From Pseudarthrobacter oxydans (GTDB lineage Bacteria; Actinomycetota; Actinomycetes; Actinomycetales; Micrococcaceae): a DNA stretch of 64,000 nt. A program made the translations under genes and the position numbers. This document shows positions 23,455 through 31,924 of the stretch, one piece after another. Below the pieces are notes generated by a model. The model worked only from the letters and a program-made list of their open reading frames with translations. It was not told where the DNA came from and did no database searches. How positions within the stretch are numbered: the stretch's first letter is position 1; each line of letters starts with the position of its first letter. The stretch is taken from assembly GCF_034258515.1 (NCBI RefSeq), contig NZ_CP139438.1, positions 1,116,001 through 1,180,000 of the forward strand. Direction: 5' to 3'.

Positions 23455-24089
23455 CCGCCACCGACCTCGCCGACGTCGAATACGTCGTCCGCACCCTCGC
23501 GCAGACTGCAGTCGATAAGGAAAAGGAGTTCGGCGACCTGGACGCCGTCGTGGGCGACGGCGACCTGGGCTACTCCCTGGCCCGCGGCTTCGAGAAGGTC
23601 CTGCAGGACTGGGACAGCTTCAAGCGCGACGACGTCCCCACGTTCCTGCAGCAGATCGCCCTGGCGATCTCAAGCCGGATCGGCGGCACCTCCGGCCCGC
23701 TGTGGGGAACCGCGTTTCTGCGCGCCTCCGCCGCGGCGAAGACCGTGGACACCATCGACGGCGCCGCCGCCGTCGCCATGCTGCGCGCCGCCGCCGAGGG
23801 CATCATGGCCCGGGGCGGCGCGAGCCTGGGAGACAAGACCCTGCTGGACGCACTCGTCCCGGCCACCGACGAGCTGGAACGCCAGCTCGCCGCCGGTGCC
23901 GGGGCCGCCGAATGCCGGGCCGCGTTCGCGAAAACCGTCAGGGAATGCGCGGACGCCACCAGCAAGCTCGAGGCCAGGCGGGGCCGGGCCAGCTACAGCG
24001 GCGAGCGCAGCATCGGCTCCCCGGACGCCGGCGCGGTAGCGATCGCCATCATCATTGAACGCATCACCGAGGGCTGGGACCAGCGTTAG
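23451..24089 (+). CDS. dhaL: Dihydroxyacetone kinase, nucleotide-binding DhaL subunit
   Basis: 212 residues. The magnesium-binding loop GDLDAVVGDGDLGYSLARGF near residues 23-40 has the three conserved aspartates. GGTSGPLWGTAF and GDKTLLDAL supply the nucleotide-phosphate contacts. In DhaKL systems this subunit carries ADP/ATP and phosphorylates the ketose bound by DhaK; no DhaM-type phosphotransfer subunit is in the window, so the donor could be ATP. It overlaps the HAD gene by four bases and lies 50 bases before dhaK. Confidence 0.9.
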   Translation: MTATDLADVEYVVRTLAQTAVDKEKEFGDLDAVVGDGDLGYSLARGFEKVLQDWDSFKRDDVPTFLQQIALAISSRIGGTSGPLWGTAFLRASAAAKTVDTIDGAAAVAMLRAAAEGIMARGGASLGDKTLLDALVPATDELERQLAAGAGAAECRAAFAKTVRECADATSKLEARRGRASYSGERSIGSPDAGAVAIAIIIERITEGWDQR

Positions 24090-24139
24090 CCCTGTTTGCC
24101 TTCCCATCAACCTGACCAGCACAACGACGTGGAGATCAC

Positions 24140-25135
24140 ATGAAAAAGTTCGTCAACGACCCCAAACAGTTCGTCCCCGAGATGCTCGAAGGGCTGGCCC
24201 TGGCCAACCCCGAGACCCTCAAGTACGTCCCCGAATACAACCTGATCATGCGCGCTGACGGCCCGGACCAGAACAAGGTCTCGATCGTGCAGGGCTCCGG
24301 CTCCGGCCATGAACCCGCGCACGTCATGATCGTGGGCAAGGGCATGCTTGACGCCGCCTGCCCGGGCGACGTGTTCGCCGCACCGCCGTTCGACTACGTC
24401 TACGAGACCACCAAAATGATGGCCTCGCCCAAAGGCGTGCTGCTGCTGGTGAACAACTACACCGGCGACAAGATGGTCTTCGACATGGCCCAGGAAATGT
24501 CCTCCGCCGAGGGCATCCAGGTCAGGACCCTCTTCATCAACGACGACGTCTCCGTGGAGGACTCCACCTACACGATCGGCCGCCGCGGCGTGGCCGGGAA
24601 CTTCTTCGTCATCAAGGCTGTCGCCGCCGCCGCCGAGCGCGGCGCGGACCTGGACGAGGTGATCCGGATCGGTGAGAAGGTCAACTCGGTCACCCGCAGC
24701 ATGGGCGTCGCACTGACCGCCTGCACCCCGCCGTCCAAGGGCAGCCCGCTGTTCGAACTCGGTGAGGACGAGATCGAGATCGGCGTCGGCATCCACGGTG
24801 AACCGGGCCGGCGTCGGGCGGCCATGATGAGCGCCAACGAGATCGTCGAGGAAATGCTCACTCCGATCGTCCAGGACCTGCCGTTCGGCGACGGGGACCG
24901 CGTGGCACTCATGATCAACGGCCTGGGCGGAACCCCCATCAGCGAGCTGTACCTGCTCTACGGCCAGGCCCACAAGCGCCTCGCCGAGCAGGGCATCAGC
25001 GTCGGCCGCAGCTACGTCGGCGAGTACTGCACCTCCCTGGACATGGCCGGGGCGTCCATCACCCTGGTCAAGCTCGACGACGAGATCGAGTCACTGCTCA
25101 GGGACCCGGCCGAGATCCCGATCCGGGTGTTCTAA
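24140..25135 (+). CDS. dhaK: Dihydroxyacetone kinase, substrate-binding DhaK subunit
   Basis: 331 residues. GSGSGHEP (52-59) binds the substrate phosphate region, and the histidine of GVGIHGEPG (His219) matches the residue that forms a covalent hemiaminal with dihydroxyacetone. TPPSKGSPLFELGEDEIEIG is another conserved block. It is the last gene of the aldolase-HAD-dhaL-dhaK operon. DhaK-family enzymes also act on erythrulose or other keto-tetroses in some actinobacteria, so the true substrate may not be dihydroxyacetone. A two-way terminator follows at 25181-25217. Confidence 0.92.
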   Translation: MKKFVNDPKQFVPEMLEGLALANPETLKYVPEYNLIMRADGPDQNKVSIVQGSGSGHEPAHVMIVGKGMLDAACPGDVFAAPPFDYVYETTKMMASPKGVLLLVNNYTGDKMVFDMAQEMSSAEGIQVRTLFINDDVSVEDSTYTIGRRGVAGNFFVIKAVAAAAERGADLDEVIRIGEKVNSVTRSMGVALTACTPPSKGSPLFELGEDEIEIGVGIHGEPGRRRAAMMSANEIVEEMLTPIVQDLPFGDGDRVALMINGLGGTPISELYLLYGQAHKRLAEQGISVGRSYVGEYCTSLDMAGASITLVKLDDEIESLLRDPAEIPIRVF

Positions 25136-25180
25136 AGGGCCCTCCCAATCATTGGGGTGGCCAGGGAGTGAAGTACGAAG

Positions 25181-25217
25181 CCGGAGCCGGCCACCCTTTT
25201 CGGGTAGCCGGCTCCGG
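25181..25217. terminator. Bidirectional terminator between dhaK and phosphofructokinase genes
   Basis: CCGGAGCCGGC (25181-25191) pairs perfectly with GCCGGCTCCGG (25207-25217), with ACCC/GGGT extending the stem inside. TTT follows on the plus strand. It is placed midway between convergent genes. Confidence 0.75.
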
Positions 25218-25274
25218 TTTCTGTCCTGGCTCGCTTTTGTAGTCGCTCGTCGCAACGCCGTCGCACTGGGCCGC

Positions 25275-26303
25275 TTAGCCGAACAGGTACGTCGCCTCGT
25301 CGTAGCGGTCCTGCGGCACCGTCTTGAGCTTGCCGATGGCTTCGGCCAGGCTCACCCGGACGATCTTGTCCCCCCGCGTGGCGACCATTTTGCCCCACGC
25401 CCTCTCGTGGATCGCGTCGACGGCGGCGAGGCCCAGCCGGGTGGCAAGGACCCGGTCCGTGGCGCTTGGGGCGCCGCCCCGCTGGATGTGGCCCAGCGTC
25501 GTCGAACGCGTCTCAATGCCGGTGCGGTCCTCGATCACCGGGGCGAGCCGCTCGCCGATCCCCCCGAGCCTGGGCCGATTAAAGCCGTCCAGGCCCCGGT
25601 CAGCGTGCGGTTCGGTCATGTCTGCGGACACGAACCCCTCGGCAACGACCACCAGGGGGGTGCGGCCGCGCCGGAACGGGCCTTCCACCCAGTCGCAGAT
25701 TTCATCCAGGGTGGCCGTCTGTTCGGGGATGAGGATCGCGTGCGCGCTGGTGGCCATACCGGCGTAGAGTGCGATCCAGCCGGCATGCCGGCCCATGACC
25801 TCCGCGATCATGCAGCGGTGATGGGACTGCCCGGTGGTCTTGAGCCGGTCGATTGCCTCTGTGGCGATTTCCACCGCCGTGTGGAAGCCGAAGGAGAAGT
25901 CTGTGGCGGAGAGGTCGTTGTCCACCGTCTTGGGCACACCGACGATGGGGATCCCCGCGTCGCTCAGGATCTTCGCCGCAGCCATGGTGCCCTCGCCGCC
26001 GATCACAATCAGCGCGTCCACGCCCACGGAGCGCAAATTCGCTTGGATCCGCTCGACGCCGCCACCCTCACCGAGCGGGCTGAAGCGCGACGTGCCAAGG
26101 ATGGTGCCGCCCAGGTTCGCGATGCCGCGCACACTCATCCAGTCCAGGTTGATGGTGCTGCCCTCGACGAGGCCGCGCCAGCCGTCCGTGAAGCCGACAA
26201 ACTCGTCGCCGTGGACGCGGATCCCGCGCAGCACGCACGAGCGGATAACCGTGTTAAGCCCCGGGCAGTCGCCGCCGCTGGTCAGGATTCCGATGCGGGC
26301 CAT
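25275..26303 (-). CDS. pfkA: 6-phosphofructokinase
   Basis: 342 residues from ATG at 26303 with GGAGGT upstream; longer in-frame starts lack a ribosome site. Phosphate-donor loop GILTSGGDCPGLN, GGEGTMAAAK, substrate motif PKTVDNDLSATDFSFGF, and MGRHAGWIALYAG are intact. The PKTVDND form (Lys after Pro) is that of the actinobacterial group III enzymes, which include ATP- and pyrophosphate-dependent members, so the donor is uncertain. It converges on the dha operon and is divergent from the GAF kinase-regulator gene, placing triose and hexose phosphate steps under neighbouring control. Confidence 0.9.
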   Translation of the reverse strand: MARIGILTSGGDCPGLNTVIRSCVLRGIRVHGDEFVGFTDGWRGLVEGSTINLDWMSVRGIANLGGTILGTSRFSPLGEGGGVERIQANLRSVGVDALIVIGGEGTMAAAKILSDAGIPIVGVPKTVDNDLSATDFSFGFHTAVEIATEAIDRLKTTGQSHHRCMIAEVMGRHAGWIALYAGMATSAHAILIPEQTATLDEICDWVEGPFRRGRTPLVVVAEGFVSADMTEPHADRGLDGFNRPRLGGIGERLAPVIEDRTGIETRSTTLGHIQRGGAPSATDRVLATRLGLAAVDAIHERAWGKMVATRGDKIVRVSLAEAIGKLKTVPQDRYDEATYLFG

Positions 26304-26408
26304 CAGTCTTACCTCCGCCGTGAGAGCCGTCCCTGTTGTGTGGTTTCGTGTCTTCCACGAAACCACCTATCCGGGAGCGGCGGTATGAGGACTTCCCCGC
26401 CGTCGGGA

Positions 26409-26424
26409 TGCGGGTTATCCCGCA
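26409..26424. promoter_or_regulatory. Palindrome upstream of the sensor-regulator gene
   Basis: TGCGGG (26409-26414), TTAT, CCCGCA (26419-26424) form a perfect inverted repeat in the divergent region between pfkA and the kinase-regulator gene. It resembles the repeat at 21686-21713 and may be the site of the NarL-type regulator encoded next to it. Confidence 0.45.
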
Positions 26425-26518
26425 CGCAGACCGGCGTGGGAGGTGCCATTATGGTGGGACAGATCACCAGTGCACCGCCGGAGGACCTGCGACGCACGGT
26501 TCGTCAAGGAGGACGAGA

Positions 26519-28393
26519 ATGACAGACACCGAGACGGAACCCGATACCGTGATCCGCAGCCTGCACGACGCCGAAGACACGCAGGGCAAGCTGGACACGG
26601 TCGTCGCCCTCGCCCGGGACCTCGCCGGCCGGTTTGAGCTGCAGCCGTTGCTGGCCCGGATCCTGGGCCACGCTACCTCCCTGCTGGGGTGCGCATCGGG
26701 GTCGATCGCCCTGGTCAACGAGGCCAGCGGCACCTACACCAAAAAAGTGGACATCGGCGTCGGATGCCAGGAGGGCCAGACCTTTTCCCTGAAGGAGGGC
26801 TTCACCGGCCAGGTAGTCAGCAGCCGGTCCACCGTCATCCTCGACGCATACAGCAGCGTTGAACGCGGGCATATCCCACCGACGGATCCGCGGTGGGACT
26901 GCGCCGTGATCGGTGTCCCGATCCAATGGGGCGAGCAGATCGTGGGCGCCTTCATTGTTTTCAGCCCGGAGCCGGGCCGGGTGTTCACTCCGGAGGAAGC
27001 CCGGCTGGCCGAACTCCTGGCCAACCATGCCGCAATTGCCTTGGCCAACTCGGAACTGCACTCCAAAGCCTCGGCCCGTGAACTCGAGGCTGCCGTGGCC
27101 GCCGAACGCGAACGTGCGGTCCGCGACGTGCACGAGACCGTTGGCCGGGCCCTTGCTGCCCTGCTGCTCAGCCTGGACGAGGCTGAGAAAGCCAGCAGGC
27201 TCGACGGGGCGGAACATGCCATCACTCCGCACCTCAGCAGAGCCCGGACCATTGCCCACGATGCCCTGGCCGAGACCCGCCGCACGGTCCTGGGCATGGG
27301 TCCGGCCGCGCTCGCCGGCCGGACCCTTGATGACGCCATTGCCGCGGAACTGGTATGGGTGGAGTCGATGACCGGCGCCGGAACCCAGCTGAAAGTGATC
27401 GGCGAGCCCCGCCCGCTGGCGCCCGAGATCGCGCACCAGGCATTCAAGATTGTCCAGGAGGCGCTGAACAATGTGGTGGTCCACGCGCGCGCCACGACGG
27501 TGCGCGCCGGACTGATCTACGAGCGCGGCGCGCTCGCCATCGTCGTGGAGGACAACGGTCAAGGCTTCGACCTCGCCGCAGCCCACGGTGACCACACCAC
27601 GCTTCCGTCCGGATGCCTGGGGTTGCACGGCATGACGTCCCGGGCCGTGCACCTGGGCGGCGACCTGCACATCGAATCCACTTCGGGATGGGGGACCAAG
27701 GTGCGGGCCACCCTTCCGGACCGTGCACCTGCGCCGGAGGCGTCCGGGCAGCCGCAGTGGAAGATCCTGATTGCCAATGACCATCCGATCATTAGCGCCG
27801 GCCTGGTCCGGCTGCTGGGCATCGCCGAGCCCGCTATCCAGGTCAGCGCTGAGGTGACCTCGGCCGAGCAGCTCTGCGACGCCTACGAATTGCTGCGCCC
27901 GGACGTGATTTTGATGGATCTGGACATGGTCCACCAGAACACCACCGGGCTTCTTGCCCGGATCCGCGAGTTCGACCCTGGTGTCGCGGTTGTTGTGCTC
28001 ACGGACAACCCCACCGTGGAGCAGGTGCGCTCCGCCCGGCAAGCAGGTGTGCGCGGCTTCATCAACCGGCGTGCGAATGGAGAAACCATGGCCCGCATTA
28101 TCGTGGCTGCAGGTCAGGGCGAAGCCTCGATGGAAGGCGAAATCTTCGACCACCTCATCAGCGGCTCCGCTGCCGACGCCGGGTCCGTTCAATTCACGAC
28201 GCGCGAACGCGAGGTCCACGACATGGTCATCCGCGGCATGGCGGACAAGCAAGTTGCCCGGGAGCTGGAGATTTCCGTGAAGACGGTTGAGAAGCACGTG
28301 GGCTCCATCCTCCGCAAGACCGGGGCACGCAACCGGACCATGCTGGTGAGCATCAACGCACAGGAGGCGATTCCCCTGCAGCACTGGCGGTAG
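26519..28393 (+). CDS. GAF histidine kinase fused to NarL-type response regulator
   Basis: 624 residues from ATG at 26519 (AAGGAGG upstream). GAF domain about 35-180; dimerisation/phospho-acceptor helix with His205 in VRDVHETVG; ATPase domain with N box EALNNVVVHA (314-323) and DNGQGF (345-350); receiver about 414-530; LuxR helix-turn-helix 558-610 (TTREREVHDMVIRGM, VKTVEKHVGSILRKTG). Kinase and regulator, usually two proteins, are joined. The receiver keeps Asp467 (LMDLDM) and Thr495 but the N-terminal acidic pair is ND and the usual lysine region reads GFINRR, so phosphorylation control may be altered. DevS-like GAF kinases sense oxygen or redox; that role is inference here. Confidence 0.85.
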   Translation: MTDTETEPDTVIRSLHDAEDTQGKLDTVVALARDLAGRFELQPLLARILGHATSLLGCASGSIALVNEASGTYTKKVDIGVGCQEGQTFSLKEGFTGQVVSSRSTVILDAYSSVERGHIPPTDPRWDCAVIGVPIQWGEQIVGAFIVFSPEPGRVFTPEEARLAELLANHAAIALANSELHSKASARELEAAVAAERERAVRDVHETVGRALAALLLSLDEAEKASRLDGAEHAITPHLSRARTIAHDALAETRRTVLGMGPAALAGRTLDDAIAAELVWVESMTGAGTQLKVIGEPRPLAPEIAHQAFKIVQEALNNVVVHARATTVRAGLIYERGALAIVVEDNGQGFDLAAAHGDHTTLPSGCLGLHGMTSRAVHLGGDLHIESTSGWGTKVRATLPDRAPAPEASGQPQWKILIANDHPIISAGLVRLLGIAEPAIQVSAEVTSAEQLCDAYELLRPDVILMDLDMVHQNTTGLLARIREFDPGVAVVVLTDNPTVEQVRSARQAGVRGFINRRANGETMARIIVAAGQGEASMEGEIFDHLISGSAADAGSVQFTTREREVHDMVIRGMADKQVARELEISVKTVEKHVGSILRKTGARNRTMLVSINAQEAIPLQHWR

Positions 28394-28433
28394 CCCTCCG
28401 GCCGCCGTCGGGACGGAAGGCGTCCTGAAAACG

Positions 28434-28476
28434 ACGGTGGTCCGGATGGCAGCACCGTTGACATCTGGACCACCGT
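28434..28476. terminator. Long hairpin between convergent genes
   Basis: Arms at 28434-28448 (ACGGTGGTCCGGATG) and 28462-28476 (CATCTGGACCACCGT) pair at 14 of 15 positions around a 13-base loop. It lies 40 bases after the kinase-regulator stop and 44 before the end of the leftward ABM gene, so it can serve both. Confidence 0.7.
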
Positions 28477-28519
28477 TGGGACACGCCGGTACGCGAGGAA
28501 GTCTGGCGTGGCCCAGGGC

Positions 28520-28837
28520 TTACTTGACGGCGAGCTCCCCGAGTTCGGACCAGCCGTCCACCTTGACGTTCACGATGTCCGGAGTCCGGGCCAGGTACGC
28601 CGGCAGCTCGGCCGTGGCCTTCTTGAAATGATCCGACTTCACGTGTTCACCGCCGGCCTCGTCGTCGCGGAACGCCTCGATCAGGACGTAGGTGTTGGGG
28701 TCGGCAAGGGAGCGCGCCCATTCGAAGAACAGGCAGCCCTCCTCGGCGCTGGTTTTGTCAGTGAACTCCCGTGAGATCTCCGGCCACGCGTCGGCGTGCT
28801 CCGGCTTGACCGGGAATTTCGCGGTAATGAAAATCAT
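28520..28837 (-). CDS. Antibiotic biosynthesis monooxygenase (ABM) domain protein
   Basis: 105 residues. MIFITAKFPVKPEHADAW, EEGCLFFEWARS, NTYVLIEAFRDDEAGGEHVKSDHFK are the successive strands and helices of the dimeric alpha/beta ABM fold used by YgiN-type quinol monooxygenases and related proteins. These act without metal or cofactor on quinols or aldehyde-reactive compounds. It is the last gene of the leftward amidohydrolase-DUF59-ADH group, 26 bases after the alcohol dehydrogenase. Confidence 0.85.
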   Translation of the reverse strand: MIFITAKFPVKPEHADAWPEISREFTDKTSAEEGCLFFEWARSLADPNTYVLIEAFRDDEAGGEHVKSDHFKKATAELPAYLARTPDIVNVKVDGWSELGELAVK

Positions 28838-28863
28838 TGGTTCTCCTTCGATGGATGGGAGGA

Positions 28864-29898
28864 TCAGGGCACCAGGATGGCTCGGCCACGGACCTTGCCG
28901 GCATCCAGGTCGCTGATGGCCTGCTGGAAGTCGTCCAGCTTGTACTTTTGGGTGTGCAGCGTGACAGCCCCCCGGGCGGCCAGCGCCATCAGGTCCTGCA
29001 GGTCATTGTAGGACCCCACGAGGTTGCCGATGATGTTGATTTCCGAGGAGATGATGTCGATGGTGGGCACGCTGATGTTCTCGCCGTAGCCCACCACGAA
29101 GTAGTCGCCGGCGCGGCGCAGCATGGCAATGCCTTCGGACGTGGCCCCGCCCTCGCCCACAAAGTCGATCAGCACCTCCGCGCCATGGCCGCCAGTCAGG
29201 GCCAGCACCCGCTCCACCTGGCTGCCGTCCGCCACCACGCCTTCGTCCGCGCCGATGGACTTGGCCAGCTCCAGCGCTGCGGGGTTGCGGTCCACAACGA
29301 TGATCCGGCTGGGCGTGAGGGCCTTCAGCACCTGGATGCCGATGTGCCCTAGGCCTCCGGCACCGATCACCACGCAGGTGTCCCGCGGCTTCAGCCTCTT
29401 CGCTGCCTTGGCGGCGGCGTGATAGGCGGTCAGCCCGGCGTCGGCAAGGGCCGCCACGTCCGCAGGCTCCAGCGAATCATCGATCTTCACCACCGAGCGG
29501 GCTGAGGTGAGGAGATACTCGGCGTACCCGCCGTGGGTGTCAATGCCGGGGAACCTGCTGTTCTCACAGTGCACATCGTCGCCGGAACGGCACGCGCGGC
29601 ACAGGCCGCAGGTGATCAGCGGGTGCAGGATCACCTTGTCGCCTTCCTTGACGTTGGTCACGGCGCTGCCCACGGCGTGCACCCAGCCCGCGTTCTCATG
29701 GCCGATCGTGTACGGCAGCTCCACCTGGGACTTCTCGGCCCACTGGCCCTCCAGGATGTGCAGGTCCGTCCGGCATACGCCGGCCCCTCCGATTTTGACC
29801 ACAACGTCCCACGCCCCGGCCACTTCCGGGATGGGCGCCTCGGTCATCTTCAGGCCTTCGTGGTAGCCGACCACCTGGACGGCTCGCATGGTGTTCAT
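28864..29898 (-). CDS. Zinc-dependent alcohol dehydrogenase, NAD(P)-linked
   Basis: 344 residues. Catalytic zinc ligands: Cys in GGAGVCRTDLH, His-Glu in TIGHENAGWV, and the Asp/Cys of ALADAGLTAYHAA. The structural zinc cluster is CGLCRACRSGDDVHC (four Cys). The Rossmann loop is VVIGAGGLGHIGIQVL and the acidic IIVVDRN favours NAD. The same gene type follows DUF59 and amidohydrolase genes in propane and other binuclear-iron monooxygenase clusters, where it oxidises the alcohol product. Its start overlaps the DUF59 stop by four bases. Confidence 0.9.
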   Translation of the reverse strand: MNTMRAVQVVGYHEGLKMTEAPIPEVAGAWDVVVKIGGAGVCRTDLHILEGQWAEKSQVELPYTIGHENAGWVHAVGSAVTNVKEGDKVILHPLITCGLCRACRSGDDVHCENSRFPGIDTHGGYAEYLLTSARSVVKIDDSLEPADVAALADAGLTAYHAAAKAAKRLKPRDTCVVIGAGGLGHIGIQVLKALTPSRIIVVDRNPAALELAKSIGADEGVVADGSQVERVLALTGGHGAEVLIDFVGEGGATSEGIAMLRRAGDYFVVGYGENISVPTIDIISSEINIIGNLVGSYNDLQDLMALAARGAVTLHTQKYKLDDFQQAISDLDAGKVRGRAILVP

Positions 29899-30719
29899 GG
29901 GTGGGTCTCCTTGACTGTGAACGAAAGCAGGTGGTGATGGTCGGCGGGCTCGGCCCCTTCGGGCCGGTCCGTCTGGTCGGCGCCCGAGCCGGCGTATCGG
30001 GTGCGCAGCAGGCCCCGGCAGAAGTGCGCGTTCCCGTCGATGGAAATGCGCGTGGAACGCGCCCGCCGCAGCGCCAGCGGCACATGCTCGGCGGGATAGG
30101 GGCGGCCGTCATGGTCAACAAGTACGACGGCGGCAGGTTCCGCGGGCAGGCCAAGCGCCGTCCGCCGTCGTACTAATGCGTCCTTGGTCCGGCCCGCCGG
30201 CAGGTCACCCAGCCGCACCGTCCCCACGTTCGCTTCGGACAGCGCGGGATCGGCGCGCAGCTGTTCGGTCAGGCAGCGTTCCATGGCGGCGGTGTGCGCC
30301 TTCCGGCGGAACATCAGCCGCAGCTCGTCCAGGCTGTCCTCAGCCTCGTGGCCAAAGGTGCCCCGGTAGCCGGCGTCCGCCGCGAGGCCGGCATTGATCA
30401 GGGCGGAGTCGTGGTGGTCATCGAGTTCCACCACCACCTTTCCCACCCAGGGGAGTGCCGAGACCACGTCCTTGCTGTCCGACGCCATGAGGTAGGCGAA
30501 GTTCGGGGAGCAGAACGAGGTGGGCAGCCGCAGGTGCACGGCCACCACGGCGCCGTCCGCCGCGCCGGCCACGTCAATGGACCGCACGAAGCCCAGATCG
30601 GTGATCGGCTCATCGAGTTCGGGATCCAGCACGCTGCCCAGTGCCTGCCGGACGTCCTGCGCCGCACGGTCCAGCGCCGTCACGCCCCGGACGGTGCGCT
30701 CAGTCAGTGCCGCCGTCAT
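29895..30719 (-). CDS. DUF59/MIP18-type iron-sulfur assembly protein with C-terminal extension
   Basis: 274 residues from ATG at 30719, overlapping the amidohydrolase stop (ATGA). Residues about 15-110 are the DUF59 fold (ALGSVLDPELDEPITDLGFVRSIDV, LRLPTSFCSPNFAYLMASD); the cysteine in SFCSPNFA is the conserved metal-centre residue. The second half has ELRLMFRRKAHTAAMERC and no domain I recognise. Proteins of this long form are typical of binuclear-iron monooxygenase clusters and are thought to help mature the oxygenase. No oxygenase is present in this window. Confidence 0.82.
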   Translation of the reverse strand: MTAALTERTVRGVTALDRAAQDVRQALGSVLDPELDEPITDLGFVRSIDVAGAADGAVVAVHLRLPTSFCSPNFAYLMASDSKDVVSALPWVGKVVVELDDHHDSALINAGLAADAGYRGTFGHEAEDSLDELRLMFRRKAHTAAMERCLTEQLRADPALSEANVGTVRLGDLPAGRTKDALVRRRTALGLPAEPAAVVLVDHDGRPYPAEHVPLALRRARSTRISIDGNAHFCRGLLRTRYAGSGADQTDRPEGAEPADHHHLLSFTVKETHP

Positions 30720-31762
30720 GCCGCGCCCGCCAGGTCCGCCCGCTCCGGCTGGCGCGGGCCCGTGGCCGTTTCCCCGGCGTCCGGCAGCTGAAGTTCTGCC
30801 GGCACCGGGATGTTGTACATCTTCGCGGCGTTCAGGCCGAGGATCTTCTTCTTCTGGTCGGTGGTGATCGGAGCGTACTCGGTCATGTCCTCCGGGATCT
30901 GGAAGTCCACGAAGCGCTCCACCAGCCAGCGCGGGGTCCACAGGGCGTAGTCGCTGGAGAAGAAGAGCCGGTCCTCGCCGATCCAGTAAATGAGTTCTCC
31001 GATGATCTGCGCGAAGTAGCGGGGCCGGGTGTGCATGAACGGCATGGCGACGGCGAGGCCGCCGTAGACGTTGGGTTCCTGGGTGGCGATCCAGCAGAAA
31101 TCCTCCAGCCGCGGCAGGCCCACATGCTCCACAATAAAGTTCAGGTCAGTGAAGTCCGAGGCCACGTGGTCCACATCCGATACATCGAACGAGTCCCGGT
31201 CCAGCGGCCGGATGGTGGGGCCCTTGTGGACGTGGATGTTCTTGATGCCGAGCTTCCGGCACTCCTCGAAGTAGCGGTAGGCCCACGGATCGGAGAGCTT
31301 GTAGCCGCGGGAATCCCCGTGCCATTCCGCGGTGTAGAGCTTGACCCCCGTGAACTTCATCTTCTCGTGGTCCGCGCGGAGCCGGTCCAGGCCGCGTTCG
31401 CCGTCGCGCGGGTCAAAGCAGTGGTTGTACGTGAGCTTGTCCGGGTGCGCGGCGGCCAGGCCGTACGCCTCCTGCGTCTGGCCGAAACCGTTCTTGTAGA
31501 ACTCGCCCAGGTACGCAGGCTGGAAGATGGCGTGGTCCACGTAGCCGTCCTCGAACAGGTCCTTCATCAGGCGCTCGCCACCCTGGTACAGGTATTCCTC
31601 GTAGGTCCACAGCTCCTCATCGGGGGAGAGGTTGCGGTGGTAGTCGTAGAAGCAATCGATGAACTGCTTGCCGTGAACGTTGCGCTGGTTCTCCGGCCGG
31701 GCGTCCCACAGGGCGATGTGGGCGTCAACGATGAAGTAGTTCTCGCCGTCCTTGCTGTACAT
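30716..31762 (-). CDS. Amidohydrolase-family (TIM-barrel) protein of monooxygenase clusters
   Basis: 348 residues preceded by GGGGAGGAG. The N-terminus FIVDAHIALWDA lacks the usual HxH (it reads HIA), but KNIHVHKGPT, FIVEHVGLPR and LFFSSDYALW supply the later His and Asp residues of ACMSD-type barrels. The Lys/His region GVKLYTAEWH is retained. In prm and mim gene clusters this member is required for activity of the monooxygenase, probably in folding or metal loading rather than hydrolysis. First gene of the leftward operon; divergent from the MimR-like activator with a palindromic site between. Confidence 0.85.
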   Translation of the reverse strand: MYSKDGENYFIVDAHIALWDARPENQRNVHGKQFIDCFYDYHRNLSPDEELWTYEEYLYQGGERLMKDLFEDGYVDHAIFQPAYLGEFYKNGFGQTQEAYGLAAAHPDKLTYNHCFDPRDGERGLDRLRADHEKMKFTGVKLYTAEWHGDSRGYKLSDPWAYRYFEECRKLGIKNIHVHKGPTIRPLDRDSFDVSDVDHVASDFTDLNFIVEHVGLPRLEDFCWIATQEPNVYGGLAVAMPFMHTRPRYFAQIIGELIYWIGEDRLFFSSDYALWTPRWLVERFVDFQIPEDMTEYAPITTDQKKKILGLNAAKMYNIPVPAELQLPDAGETATGPRQPERADLAGAA

Positions 31763-31842
31763 GTCGTTCTCCTCCCCGCGACTGCCATAGTCGCGACACC
31801 AACGAGGCTAGGGCGGTTCCGTGCCCGTCAACATGTGACCGG

Positions 31843-31859
31843 TGTCTCATTTTGAGACA
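31843..31859. promoter_or_regulatory. Palindromic activator site TGTCTCA-TTT-TGAGACA
   Basis: A perfect 7-base inverted repeat around TTT in the 162-base region between the amidohydrolase and MimR-like genes. Fis-type helix-turn-helix activators of the AcoR/MimR group recognise repeats of this form. It is 81 bases upstream of the amidohydrolase start and 66 from the activator start. Confidence 0.65.
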
Positions 31860-31924
31860 GGCAGGGTTCCCCGTCCCGGTCACGGCCACGTACTCTCGAA
31901 TGACGCAGGACAAGGAGGACGGCA

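Noticed and set aside
26504..28384. Minus-strand open frame of 626 codons opposite the kinase-regulator gene
   Set aside because: Antisense shadow; the plus strand encodes complete kinase, receiver and HTH motifs.
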